Shown one piece after another: positions 10,310-22,364 of a stretch of DNA of 64,000 nucleotides. The notes below the pieces were generated by a model. That model worked only from the letters and a program-made list of their open reading frames with translations, made no database searches and had not been told where the DNA came from. Positions within the stretch are counted from its first letter, which is position 1; every line of letters begins with the position of its first letter. The stretch lies in NCBI GenBank assembly GCA_002633005.1, contig NMRA01000638.1, forward strand, positions 172,693 through 236,692, in the 5' to 3' direction. The position numbers were made by a program, and so were the translations under genes. Origin of the DNA: Phoronis australis (Eukaryota > Phoronida > Phoronidae).

Positions 10310-10640
10310 AAGCGCTCCGAGGAGTGACACTTGGCGAAATTAACAGAAAAGACGGCGATAGAGATGATGACGAAGATGACGAAAATAACAACAATGGTGG
10401 CGATGATGAACAATACAAGTAATGATAACATTCACAAGACGAACGTAGAGGCCAGAAAGTAAGTATAGACTACAGTCTTGAGCGACACTTGGCGAAATTA
10501 ACTGAAAAGACGACGACGGAGATGATGACGAAGATGACGAATATGATGACGATGGTGATGATGCTGAACAACATCATAACATTCATATGACGCACGTAGA
10601 TGTCATAAATCAGCAAGAAATAGGCTACAGTCTTGTTCAA
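10310..10640. repeat. Two direct copies of a GAT/GAC-rich repeat
   Basis: Copies starting near 10318 and 10484 share 'gacacttggcgaaattaac' followed by gaaaagacg and a run of gatgatgacgaagatgac triplets. A third copy starts near 12312. The triplet run could be read as acidic Asp/Glu codons on the plus strand or as poly-isoleucine/valine on the minus strand, but neither frame extends into anything recognisable. It looks like part of a dispersed repeat rather than a gene. Confidence 0.6.
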
Positions 10641-10740
10641 TAGAAGTTAAACCAACATCAATGCAGCAAGAGCGCTCAACAAAGGAACAGCACTATCAGA
10701 AAATATCGAATAATTCGAAAAGTAGACGTCATAGTGAACA

Positions 10741-11587
10741 AGAGCAACGCAGAGCGTTGAAATGCGCCAACAAATGCATCGCAAATGGTGTGCTTTTAGG
10801 GTTATTTATTTGTATCACAAAAATGGCCACTAGATGGCGCAAAAACGTACAATCCATCCAAAAATGGGAACATGTCATATTTCATAAAAATCTGTCAAGG
10901 AACTTCAGAGAAACAAAGGAAAACAGAACAAAATGAAATTGCCACTTGTGGGCACAGCGTTCCATCCACCTGAAAGTAGTCGTCTGTTATCTTCATATAA
11001 GTTCACTTACTAAATTTAATAAAGATCATGCAGTGGGTTTTGGAGATACAGCTAAGGGCACAAAACAAAACAAAATTGCCACTAGGAGGCGCCACAGTAG
11101 TCAAAATCGTCAGAAAATCATCGTCAGCCGTCAACTTCACAGTAAGAACATACGTGCCAATTTTCACAATCATCCTTTGAGCGGTTTGCGTGAGAGAGGG
11201 GTGCACGCGAAAAAACAGACTCGAAAACAGTAAAAATGGCCACTAGGCAGCGCAAACTACGTTGAATCCATCCGAAAACAGCAAGGACAGCATCATCTCA
11301 CTAATAGGTGTATAGATACCAAATTTTATGAAAATCCGTTCAGGACTTTTGAAGATACAGAGATAAACGTAAAAAAACTAAAATTGCCACTAGGGGGCAC
11401 ACGGGTAGTCGGATCCGTCCGAAAGTTCCCTCATGCTATCCCATCCACGAAGAAACATGGGTGCAAAATTTCATGAACATACGACAAGGCATTTTGGAGA
11501 TAGAGCAGCAGACGCTGGACGGACGGTCGAACGGACGGAGATGACGGCATAATGCGTCCACATATAAATATGTGGGCGCATAAAAAA
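10741..11587. mobile_element. Dispersed repeat with modular blocks and 3' hairpin tail
   Basis: This shares its order of blocks with 60018-61263. A 'gagcaacgcagagc' start is followed by several diverged blocks carrying 'aaaatggccactagg' and 'cgccacagtagtc', then a GGAC/GGACGGA-rich stretch and a terminal hairpin at 11553-11580. The hairpin is TGCGtCCACATAT-AA-ATATGTGGgCGCA (stem of 12 pairs plus one G-T), followed by taaaaaa. There is no coding potential. The fixed 3' end with a hairpin suggests a SINE- or Helitron-like non-autonomous element, but the Helitron CTRR end is not present. Open frames at 10946-11233 and 11431-12012 are products of this repeat. Confidence 0.65.
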
Positions 11588-12785
11588 TGAAAAAAATCTT
11601 CTGAAAGCCCGTTCAAAACTCTATCTAAATTGATGGTATTGCCTAGTTCCGAAAATTTTTCAAAACAATTGAAATTTTGGTTTTTTTTTTGAAATTCAAA
11701 GTCAAATAACTCGAAAACGGGAAGTCTGAGAAAAAATTGTTGCAGGTCATTTGAACGCGTATACCTCAGAGAATCCACATGCAAAAAATCATGTCTTTTT
11801 CTCTTCCCGTTTAAAATGGCACTCCAGCACAACTGAAAATGGGTCAACATGCGCCAGATCCGCCATCTTGAAAACAACTTCCGTTTTTTTAATTCTGAAT
11901 AATAGCATGTCATAAGAAAATAATACCTGAAAAATGTCGAAACAATTGGTCCTATAATGCGCCCTCTACATAATAAAACGTTTTTACCTGAAATCGAGGT
12001 GCGCATGCACAAGTGCCGACATTTCTTTAACCAGAAATTAACAATTTCCAGTATACATGCAGCACACGTCTAGTCCAATAATTGTGCCGATTTTCAGTCT
12101 AGTACGGCAAAAATTGTAGCCTCCAGAAGCATTTGAATCTTACAATGAAAACAAAATGGCCACCACAGCCGCCATCTTGGATCCGATTATGACGAAAAAC
12201 TATAGGCTTCCAGTACTTGCGAAAGTACGTGTTATGTGTAAATTTCCTGATTGGACAAAAATCGCGACCTGTATCGTGCGAACGAACAAAAAAACGGGAG
12301 CGCTTTGAGGAGTGACACTTGGCAAAATTAATCGAAAAGACGATGATGCGGAGGACGACGACAATCATGACGATGAAGATGGCAATTATGAACAACATGA
12401 TAACATTCATGTGAGTAGCGAAGCAGTAAGGCTGCAGTCTTGTTTACGCGCCCGGTTTCTCGGACGGCAGACGACAGAGGTTGATAGCAAATGACAGTCA
12501 CCGGTTTGCATCAAAAGTAGGGAAAAAACTTGGCTTTTCTCATTCAAAAACACAAGTTAATCAGTTTCCTGGCATCTGTTTTCAACAAATTCCTCAAACA
12601 ACGAGCCAAAGCTGACATACGCCTTGTAGATGAGTTGTAGGCACTAGAAAATACCCGGACAGACCTAACAGAAAGAAGTGACAACTTGAGACAGCAATAG
12701 TCAAGCTGTGTTGTTTAATGACTATAAATATACAGCATACCAAAGCACAATCAATTACACTGAGCATTATTTACACTTCACTTAC
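11588..12785. other. Plakin intron, no gene seen
   Basis: This is intronic sequence between the repeat at 10741-11587 and the CH2 exon at 12786. It holds a homopolymer T/A run near 11680 and a third copy of the gacacttggc/GAT-rich repeat at about 12312-12420. No splice-flanked open frame with family similarity is visible on either strand. Confidence 0.5.
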
Positions 12786-12901
12786 CTTCAGCATCTAACA
12801 GCTTGGTCACACCAAACTCTTTTTCTGCTGTGTCAAATGCTAGCTCCAAGTTCTGTCTGGCTGTGTTGCTGCGCACTAGCCTGTAGTCTATGGCATCAGG
12901 T
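12786..12901 (-). CDS. MACF1/DST-like: Plakin exon, middle of CH2 actin-binding domain
   Basis: This is a 116-nt exon, phase 2 in and phase 1 out (acceptor TTATTGCAG, donor GAAG|GTAAGT). The joined Arg codon is followed by PDAIDYRLVRSNTARQNLEL and AFDTAEKEFGVTKLLDAE. This corresponds to the CH2 segment 'RPDLVDMERVQIQSNRENLEQAFEVAE.LGVTRLLDAE' of plakins, with the same intron positions as in vertebrate MACF1 and DST. The domain binds F-actin together with CH1. Confidence 0.95.
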
Positions 12902-14836
12902 CTGCAATAAAAAGCAATAAACATTTGCTACACAAACCAATAAAAACATTTCATAGTGTAACAAAACATAAGGTATAGCACCAAACTAATTCTTACTATG
13001 TTTTGACGTTATATGCCATTTCACGAAATTCTGAAAACTGGTGGGGATTTACATCGATGTCAGAAGACCTTGAGAAAAGGGCAAATTGCAATTATTTTTA
13101 ACCGAAATTGTAGACATTTTACCGTTCCTGTGTTTTGATGGCTCAATTTTGCATTAATCAGAAAAAAATATTTCCAATTCTGAGGTAAGACGAAAGAACA
13201 GTTTTTGTTTTCCACTGGCAACTATGTCAGGGACAGGGTGGCATACTAATAGCAAGCTAAGCCATCTGAGACTTGTTCGGTCTTAATTTGAAGTAGCAGG
13301 TTTTTGAGCTTCCAACTTGATGCTCAATATTTAACCATTACAACAACAGCAATGGCAAGAAAAACTACAAAAACCACAGTAATTTGAAGGAACTGTTTAG
13401 TTGAAATCGAGAAGAGAATTCCTTAACACATCTCAAATTATTAGCGGATGCTTTAATATCAAATACATAATTTTATTTTAGGCAGTACATTACTACTTGT
13501 CTATTCAAAGTGTGATGCCCTGCTTCCACAAAACTAATGGTGACTTAACATTTTGAATTCCTGAAGTTACTAACATATGAAGTTGTCTTGCATAACCTAA
13601 AACTTATCTCCACTTACAATGTTATTAAATCAAAAGGTGTGTCTAATGATTACAAGATTTCGAAATTAAAAATGTACAGGTATAAATTAGGTCATGAAAT
13701 AATCACACAACATAACCACCTAAGTGTATGCCCGAAGTCAACAAAAACTAGATTTACATGGTTTGGCGCCACAAGCCTCTTATCTATCAATAACTATAAT
13801 TTTGTATAAATAATACCACATGAACCAGACAGAAGCATGTACCAAGACAGAACTTGACTGTTAATATACACTTCACCTGCATGTGGCCCACACTTGCTAA
13901 CTAGTCTCATCATTCATACAAACAGAATAAGATTGTTTGTTAATTTAACAGAATTTTTTTTTTTAAGTAACCATACAAAAGTGGCTTCAACCAACCACAG
14001 AACATCTTGCATTTGTATCACATTTTGTGGTCAACATTAGCCATTTCTCTCATTTATTCAACAATCCAGATTCCATCAATGTTTGGCAAATATTTGTTGA
14101 GGGTGTGCACATCAAAACTAAGTGCTGATAATAGTTCTCACGACAGTGACACAAATGACCAAGAATGCCTTGTCACCAAACTTATCAGAAAACCCCAAGT
14201 TATGCATTAAAGTCTTGGAAGATAAGCCACAAATTAAGCCCACAAAATATGGTGGTGGTTTGAACCAGTTATTAATGGAAACCAACCAACCGTCACTGGG
14301 AGATCTTCGACTCCGCGAAGAAGGGGGGGGGTTAACCACAATTTGGGGAAGAAAATGGCCAGTACCAAACCTAAAAGCAAATGCTGGAGGCACATATTTT
14401 GTTGAATCTGTGGGAGAAAACAACCAGACCCCAAAAATCCTCCTTGTAAAGAAAACACACGTTAGAACAGGATAAACACAATGACCAAGCCTGGCAGACC
14501 AAATAACCAGATATGAAAATGCCAAAACTCAAACTTTGGCTGATGACTAATAACAGACTACAGTGTAAAGTCATAGTCCCAATTCACACTGTTTTTCATG
14601 TTCCATAAGTTCTTTTCCCACTAAAAGTCCACCTCATTTTGCCTAGTGTAATTGAATACATAGCTCACAATATGTCTCCCTAAACGAAGGACCTCTACAA
14701 AATTTTCCATGAGTTCATTTTCCATGAGTTTTATTTGCAGGAGCTCGACAAATAGCTTGTGTATTGTGGAAGACCAAAAACGAGATTACGGTATGCCTAC
14801 AAACCAACACGCGCAGTACGATATCGAGCTGCTTAC

Positions 14837-15003
14837 CTGTTTTTGTGCAATATTGAGCAGAAGGCCTTGCCATCTCGCCAACTCGTTGAAAAGTCGTTGA
14901 TCTTGACATCAGGGTAGCCATCGCACATCTGTCGACTCCACAACAATAACGCCTCCTTGGCCGTAAGCTCTTCTGTCTGGCCTGCCACAACCACATCGGA
15001 GAT
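14837..15003 (-). CDS. MACF1/DST-like: Plakin exon, start of CH2 actin-binding domain
   Basis: This is a 167-nt exon, phase 0 in and phase 2 out (acceptor TTGTATCTTCAG, donor AACAG|GTAAGC). It encodes ISDVVVAGQTEELTAKEALL, then LWSRQMCDGYPDVKINDFST and SWRDGKAFCSILHKN. The TAKE.LLLW core and NF(S/T).SWRDG motif are diagnostic of the second calponin-homology domain. The exon begins exactly where vertebrate plakins have the CH1-CH2 exon junction ('LHFQ|ISD'), also phase 0. It is the first common exon visible; candidate first exons upstream all end in phase 0 and could splice here. Open frame continues upstream into the 36-bp minisatellite, but the acceptor fixes the start. Confidence 0.95.
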
Positions 15004-15039
15004 CTGAAGATACAAGATACTGGTCAGTGGTATATTGGT

Positions 15040-15215
15040 GATAGGGATCATAATACGAAACAGTAGTGCAATTGTGATATGGGTTACAATAAGTAACAGT
15101 AATATAATTGTGACATGGGTTATTAATTGAAATAGTAGTGTTATGGTGATATGGATTATAGGTTGAAACAGTAGTATAATAGTATGTGGATTAAAATAAG
15201 AAACAATAGTATTTG
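15040..15215. repeat. 36-bp minisatellite next to the CH2 acceptor
   Basis: About five diverged units of 35-37 bp share 'aa(a/c)agtagt' and 'gtgatatgg(g/a)tta'. The array starts roughly 40 bp upstream of the CH2 exon acceptor in transcript direction. Its minus-strand translation gives a long, artificially hydrophobic reading frame (Ile/Leu/Thr-rich), which is not a membrane protein. Confidence 0.75.
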
Positions 15216-15394
15216 AGATCAGAGAACAAAAGGTGCTGTACACATTGAGGATCTGATAATATGATATCTGTTAAACTTAAGAAATGGTAGTGTGCACATC
15301 AAAAAGGCATTTCCCACTGGCTCCAAAGCCCAGGTGTTGCCAAGGTGGATTTGACAGCTAAGCATTGACGTTTTGTCACAATCTGAATACTTAA

Positions 15395-16406
15395 AGGAGA
15401 ATGCCACCATAAAAGAACATAATTTGTATCAATTTACATCCAGTAGTTCCACTCGATATCAGCAAGGTCAGTTCTTTTACCTGACACCAGACGGCTAACG
15501 AAGGTGCTGAAATCAACCAATGATATCACAGGTTCTAACACAGTCTGCTCAGCAGTTCAGAAGATGCTTACTGGTGTCAGCTTATCGCTTGAATTCATCA
15601 CTATACACCAATAAATCATCAAAATTCTGTGCAAAACCTTTACAAATACATTGAGTGTTTAAACAAATGAGTCCTTTTGTTCCGCTAATAAGGATTTAAA
15701 GAAATTTTGAACGTACCGTAACCTACAACGTGTGGTATGCCAACTTACTGAGGTCGGTCGTGGGAAGTTTGGAGTCTGCTCGGTGATAACTTAGAATTTT
15801 TTCCTCCAAGAAATACAGGCAGGAGAGCATAGCCGTATGTTGTAATTTTAGACTTGTGAATTTTTTGTTCTAAACACAAAACGTTCGTTATAATCCAGAG
15901 GCTTGTAACCAGATCCCGCCCGTCGCGGCCGGACTGGAGACATTACGAACATAAACCAGCTGGGTTAAGTCGGCTGCGAAAGTTGAAAATTAAACTTCCA
16001 GTCACGAAAAGACTAGACTAGTGAACCAGAGAAATGATGTGAATATTTTGGTGAGTTCGCAACGAAATTGCAAATCTCATACTTGGTATTAACGGCGTAC
16101 TTTTCATTCTTTACTGCCGGGAACCACTTCCACAGCATTTCGGGTTCTCGAGGAAATCAAGAAAAAAAAACAATATACCCGCTTTCCTCACAGCTTCATG
16201 GTTCGCACAAGCAGGAATGATATGCTACACCATAGCGGCACACACTCAGCTGAAGAACCACTGACATCGCTGCTTCATGTACTCACTTTCCTCACAAGTT
16301 CACACAACACCTTTCGGTGAGGTGAGATCAAATGTATACTAGGTGACATAGATATGAACCGATTAAGAGGGTAACAAAAACAAATTAAATCTGGTGGCAT
16401 TCTCCT
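15395..16406. mobile_element. Non-autonomous element with AGGAGAATGCCACC inverted ends and TTAA duplication
   Basis: The ends are AGGAGAATGCCACCA at 15395 and its complement TGGTGGCATTCTCCT ending at 16406. Both are bordered by TTAA (15391-15394 and 16407-16410). TTAA target duplications are characteristic of piggyBac-type transposition, although the inverted ends do not begin with the usual CCC. The 1.0-kb interior has no credible transposase frame. It lies in the intron 5' of the CH2 exon. Confidence 0.7.
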
Positions 16407-16777
16407 TTAACTTTGATGCTATCGAGTTATCAGCAGGGGTCAATGCCTGCATTTGCAAACAGCGAGTGGTGACTGGTTATTATTTGTTAATATTTTGTTC
16501 TAATCATAATTATTTTGGCGGTATAAGCATTCTGTTTCAAATTATTATTCGATGGATACTTTATATTAAGCTGAAGCTGATGGGAACACTAACGCTTAAC
16601 TTTGAGATTAAGTAGCGAAGTTAACTGCATGGGAAAAGGCCTAAAGATCTATGTACAATGGAATCCGAAGACAGTAGAAAAATTATAGGAACTACAATGG
16701 AAACCAGACGATAGCAGTATGGAGCAGTGCTCATTACTCAAAATTACCATCAATGAGCTAGAGTTAGAAAAGTGACA

Positions 16778-18245
16778 TACCGTATTCGCCCTAATAACCG
16801 TCCAGGGCGCTTAGAAAAATTTGTTTCAGGGGCGCTTATTGTAACCCAAGACAGTTGAAACACGGTCTTCGAAACGGGTGAAATCAGAAGCTAAGATTCA
16901 TTATATTTACGCTCTGTGACGTATCTGCAACCTATGACAGACTTTCCACAAAATTATGGTGCATTGCTATCAAACTTTTCTGTTAAGTTACGATTATTTT
17001 ACAGTAATGTGTGGTGAAATCCCAGTGAGTGACTGCCTCACAATCGTCCACATGGCAACTTGAATGCTTGAATAAAAATACAGTTTTGACTCAAGCAAAT
17101 TACATGAAATCCTCCTTAAGGTTTCCAACTAGCGTCCCTAAGATTTTTAAGTTACCGTGGAGTCGGGATTAACGCCAGGTTAAATTATCTGTGCTACATC
17201 ATGCCATCTAAGATCGGCAACATGAGAAAAGTCTCTGGACAAACACACATGTTGTTGTCATATGAGTAAGCGAGTGCGTGCATGTCACCAGAGTTCATTT
17301 GCCAGAGTAAACACAATCTAACAAGCAAGATGTGCATTGTATCCAAAGAAATTAGCACAAACAGTAGGCCTAAAGCACGTGTTTCATTCAGCACTTGCCA
17401 GTCTCGTGCCAATAACGTTCCACATTATTTGTTTCGGTAAGNGCCCATATTAGTCACCATGTGGCTGGATGCCTACGTGACTATCTTGACAGTTATTTTT
17501 CGGTGTAAGGGTGAGTAAGCATTCTCTGTCAGTTGTCATTTTATCAGATATTTGGCTTTAAAAACACGAGTTATGATTAATCAAACAATCCTCTTAAAAA
17601 TAACGCAAACATTTTTATAGTAACAGAAACTGTCGGAAATTAGTGCCAATACTCATTTCTTGCAGATGCTATGCTACCAGTTACATGAATGGTTAGTTCC
17701 TGGCTAAGGTCTTTCTTTGATGACAGGTACATGTATGTAGCCCATGCTTCCTGGCCATGTGCTATTACCAGAAATATCTAAAATACAATCCCGTTGACAA
17801 GTATGCTACATCTGTTCTGAAAGGCAAGACCATAGTAGGACACATTCCAGTAAGATCAGCAAAACTTAAGTGTGCTTTTCTCTCAAGAAACTTGCTCTAC
17901 TGAAGGCATGTCTATCTGGAAGAATATCTTAGTTCCAAGACAAGACGAGCAGCAACCGAGGTACATAAAAACCATCGGGATCATGACGTCACCGTATCGT
18001 GTGCGCTATTCCACTTCAGCCCGTTGAAGTCCCTTACTTCAATCCACCGACTCATATTTTAACTGACGTGCTTGAAGTCCGACATCAGTGTAGCTCCGTG
18101 AGGATAAAATCGGTCCTTTCTGCAGTAAGCAGCCACTCCTGACTTTTCAAAAATTTAACTGCCCGTGCTCGGCTTACCGCTCACCCCCTATTTTTATAGA
18201 TTCCCAATTTAAGCGCCCTGGGTGGTAACCCGGACGAGTACGGTA
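16778..18245. mobile_element. Transposon-like element, TACCGTATTCGCCC ends (copy 1)
   Basis: The left end is TACCGTATTCGCCCTAATAA; the right end on the opposite strand is TACCGTACTCGTCCGGGTTA. Both are followed by a 'cagggcgctta' block. Internal segments such as the one around 17220-17340 recur at 28680-28860 and 51790-51930. A single N at 17442 interrupts the element, but comparison with the 28.9-kb copy suggests little is missing there. The interior encodes nothing recognisable. It is probably a non-autonomous DNA transposon about 1.4 kb long. Confidence 0.65.
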
Positions 18246-20503
18246 CTCTGTACTAGACACTGAGAGATGGTTCATCCGTCAAGAATTGTTTATAAGATAT
18301 TTTTGGTGAGCTTTCGCATTCTACGCCTCTTGAAATTTGTGTTTTTTGGTGGAGCCTAGCATTTTTTTGATATGGTGAGTAAGCCTTTCTTAAACAATTA
18401 ACACAAACCAAATAGAGTTCATAGATCTACTCAACTGGAAAATTCATAGCGGCTAACTTTCCAGTTTGAAGTTTGCAATCGTAGCTTGACTTACTAGCGC
18501 AGCTACAAAAGACCTTAAGTGCTTATTGTTCTTTTGATTAAAACATTAACTATCCAATAACCTTCTTGGGAAAACCCAGAAAGGTCTCAGGAACTAAAGA
18601 CAAATTGGTACCCTCAAAAGAGCAGGGTGATGTGTAAAATGGACTAAACATATGGCATCATTCATCTTGCTAGAGCTATGCTAGAGGTTCTAATTAACAC
18701 CTGCTAATCACATATCAGAGAGGGCAGCCTTATCTTTTACAATATACATAGACAGGCTTTGGTCCTTCTGTAATGGGCCCAGTAACAGGTCACCAACTGT
18801 ATGATAAGACAGATAGCATAGAGTAACAAGAGCAACACAGATCCTTGAAATACACCCATCACAGCAATGCAAACAGTGTGGTTCTAAGAGTTATTTATTA
18901 GTGTCAAAAATAGTGGCATTGAATAATAGGCCATAGTCCATTCGACTCTAGGAAGCCTAGAAAATCACTTCCATGGCCACTTTTTGGGGGCAAGATAATT
19001 TTGGTGTTTTTAAGGTCATTAAGTACTACTAAGTCGATTTGCCGAAGCTGAGAAAAAGCCGATTAAACTGGGACGAATGAAAAACTCTTCGCTTAATTAT
19101 TCTGTATTTCGTTCAATATAACCTATACATGCCTAAACCATGATAGCTATTTCAACATTCACTCACAATGTCAATTGAATTTGAAGTGCATAATTAACTA
19201 AATTATCATTAAAACATACCGTCCCCAGCCACGAGCACGGATCAACTCTTGTTGATGTTTGACCTACTTAAAAGTAGGCCACAGTTCATTGTTATATACC
19301 GTACACAGTCTGTACACAGTCTGTACACGTCAAGTGCCGGGAGAATGACACGAAACCAAGTAAGAAATGGATAACAAAAATCGAGTCGGTGCTTAAAGCA
19401 TGTCGTTAGCATGAAATCGAAACAGTGAAATGTCAACTTACTTCTTGAATTAAGGATTATGGGTGAGGATTTAACTCTTTTCACAATTAACTTGCTGTAT
19501 TCATGACCACAGCGGCGAGAGGTGACTCCTAGCATTCATTCTCAACAGTTGTATACATGGAGACGCAAACTCACTCAGGATCAAAACTACGTTTTGTATT
19601 TGTTTTCCGCGGCACCGTTCTATCATAAGTACACCTGGTTGACTCAGTGTCATGGCGACTTGGTGAATGAAAGCACTGAGGGTACATACAAAGCTGCTCT
19701 GTACCTGGCAGGATATTCGATTTGAGTGACAGCCCTGTAACGTTTGACTTCCGATAAGTTGTAAACAAATATTCACCCATTATATATTTCGTATTTGAAG
19801 TTCGCCAAGAAGGAAGATAAGGTATTTTGCTAGACACATGCAATATTGTAAAAACGGACAATTTTTGTGAATAAGGTTTGAGATAACCTAACTTCGGTTG
19901 TTACTCTGCAAGTGAAACTTCGTTTAAAATAGTAGCAAAGTTTCGGTACTCACCAGTCAAAGCGAAGCTTTGTCAAAGTTATTGGTAAAGGCCGCGAAAC
20001 TAATATACGACGATGCGAGACTCGCAAAATGTGTTCTTTGTTATTGTAGCGTAGCCGACGTGCTCTCAATAGGCACACGTAAATAAATAAAAGAAAGCAT
20101 ATCTGATGAAGAATAACTCTGATCATTTTCATAAACACTCGTAAATGGCAGGAAAACAATTTGCAGTTAATCTCGAACCCACTACTCAATATTCGTCTGA
20201 TAGTACGAATGAACAGCGTCATATGATATCTTGGTGATAACTTCGATATCGCTCCTTAAGTGAGAAAGGTAAGTGAAATTTCGTGAAGCTTCGGTAAACT
20301 GAAGTTCCCCTAATAGGAAAGTACTTTTATATGACAGTGTTTATACCAATTCATATCTCAATGTGTGCATATGCATGGAAACTAGAGCAGTGGGACTACC
20401 TCAGGTCTAACCAGAAAGGGCAGTACCAGTAAAGTTAATGAACACATGTCTAAATATACAGTAACTATAATACAGTCTACAACTGCCAAAAGAATTTGAC
20501 TAC
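18246..20503. other. Intronic stretch, one diverged repeat fragment
   Basis: A diverged fragment of the hairpin-tailed repeat family ('gagcaacacagatc' to 'agggttattta'-like) lies at about 18826-18925. The remainder shows no recognisable coding exon, RNA gene or long repeat. The overlapping open frames between 19242 and 20222 are on both strands, mutually shadowing and of random composition. I searched here for CH1 domain exons and found none. Confidence 0.45.
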
Positions 20504-20599
20504 CTGGCTTTGCATCTCTTGATCACAGACCTCGAAGTTTCTAGTCCATTTGTTAAACTGAATTGTCAGTTGAATTTTAGTTTTCCTGTGTGCAGACAT
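20504..20599 (-). CDS. Possible alternative first exon F of the plakin gene (weak)
   Basis: This is a 32-codon open segment starting ATG, with an in-frame TGA two codons upstream, and ending CAG|GTAGTC in phase 0. The peptide begins MSAHRKTKIQLTIQFNKW and ends QEMQSQ. The donor is weaker than those of the other candidate first exons. It is listed only because start, phase and strand match the pattern seen at 25994, 34281, 39499, 48390 and 57071. It could equally be a chance open segment. Confidence 0.25.
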
Positions 20600-22024
20600 C
20601 AATCATGTCCAATTCACCCTAATCAAATTGTAAACCCAGCCAGGTCACCAAGCCAATTCAACAAGTTCTATGAATGGAAGTAAATTCTTTCAGCCTACTA
20701 TAATGGATATGCTCTAGCTGTCACAAGTATTTGGATGATCACACAGCTACACATTGAAGAGTAACATCAATATCATTACTTGTCATCACACAGTAGATCC
20801 ATTCATCCAGGTAGATATATCAGTGTGAGCCATCATTTTCACCTGCCTGAACATCTACAGGTGTGTTTATACATGCAAGACATTGCTGCAGTTAGTTGAC
20901 TGATCACAGTGTGTCCGCACACGGCCAAGAAATAATTGAGCATCAGTTATCAAACAGTCAGATTTACGCAACAAAGGAGTTCATGAGCTGAAGTTGATCT
21001 GCAAACTAACTGTAATCCAAGTCATTGCTCCACCACACCTGAGCCTGCTGAGAGATCACTGGGCCAAAATGACAACTGAGAATCCTTCAACAAGTTGATC
21101 TCATTCTTCCAAGAGTTCAGTTAAGGCTGAGTAACTCAGGTGTCTAATAAATGTCACTGATGACATACTCGAGCATGTTAACAATGAGATTTTTAAGGCC
21201 TTCAAGAGGATGCCAAAGCAGGTCTAATCTAGACAGCAAAGCACTTCAAACTTAACTTAATAAATTGCAGCAGTCCCACCATGTTCAACCAGGACATTTA
21301 TCATCTAACATTAGCATAAGTAAAACCTGCTTCAATAATATTATGCAACTCAAAAGCAATAAGTTTCATCAATTTAGGGTCACTTGATCACCAGCTATTT
21401 TTAAAATGTTTGAAATCAAATCCCTTGAGCAAACAAAACACTAACTCTTGAGTTAAAAGGTTACAAATCCAGGACACAATCCTTTTAGTAAACATGCATG
21501 GGAGAGATTGCAATATGGTGGCTCCACTGCAGGAAGAATGGCTACAACTTCACCTTAAGTTTGTAAAGATAAAATCGGCAAATAAAAATGGCAAACACAG
21601 ATTTTAGTTCAATGACCGATTAGAATTCCAAGTATTGCTTGTCGAATAGAGATTAAAGTGAAAAAAGAAACTGTTGCACCTAAGCTAAAAATAAATCAAA
21701 GCTTGCTAATTGGAATCTGAAAATGATTGCAAGAAATTGTGGTGTGGAGATAACCTGTGGCAGAAAAGCCATAAAGGCAACAATTCGGGAGGGGGGACTT
21801 CATCTACAGCACAGGTGACATTTTTTTACTTAAGCATTTTTCATAAACTCAGCAGTTATACCATTTCCAAGTTCTATGCCATAGCTACCAATAGGCAATG
21901 TTTTGAGGAACTATGGGAAACTTTTTAAAACAATGTTAGAAACCTTTGAAAAATGAAAATAGGTCAATTTTGCTTAATAAATCACCTACGATAAAATCTT
22001 TCAATGTTCTGAGCTAAGTCGAAC
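20600..22024. other. Intronic stretch, nothing recognised
   Basis: No splice-flanked open frame, RNA gene or obvious repeat is seen. The short open frame at 21710-21928 has no family features. Confidence 0.4.
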
Positions 22025-22364
22025 CTAAACAATGCCACCATCTCCTCTGGCCCCAGTAGAGACGGTGAAACTCCTGTAGCATCCGGAAGCTTTTCTATGA
22101 ATTACGTCTCACACTGATTAAAACATCAAAGTCCTATTTTTACACTGTACGCGCAAGGAGTGTGCGCAGTGTAAAAATGACCAGTTGCCGATTTGGACAA
22201 CTGAATAAAGGACTGCTTGAAAAAAGTTGGAATACGGGAGAATTTGTTTGAGTTGGAAGGAATTAAAGACATCGACAGCCTCCTAAGGCGTCCCTCTGTG
22301 TACAAAAAGCACTTATAGTTTCACAGTCTCTACTAAGGCCAGTCAAGATGGTGGCACTGTCTAA
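22025..22364. mobile_element. Short inverted-repeat element (MITE)
   Basis: The arms at about 22025-22080 and 22310-22364 are inverted repeats of roughly 45-50 bp. The left arm carries 'tgccaccatctcctctggcc' and 'gtagagacggtgaaac'; the right arm complements it with a few mismatches. A smaller inner palindrome, 'tttttacactg...cagtgtaaaaa', lies near 22136-22177. There is no open frame. It is a non-autonomous DNA transposon of unknown superfamily. Confidence 0.65.

Noticed and set aside
11431-12012. 193-codon minus-strand open frame
   Set aside because: It overlaps the end of the hairpin-tailed repeat and low-complexity T-rich sequence; no family features.
14833-15243. 136-codon minus-strand frame with hydrophobic N-terminus fused to CH2
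   Set aside because: The hydrophobic part is a translation of the 36-bp minisatellite; a clear acceptor at 15004-15005 starts the real exon.
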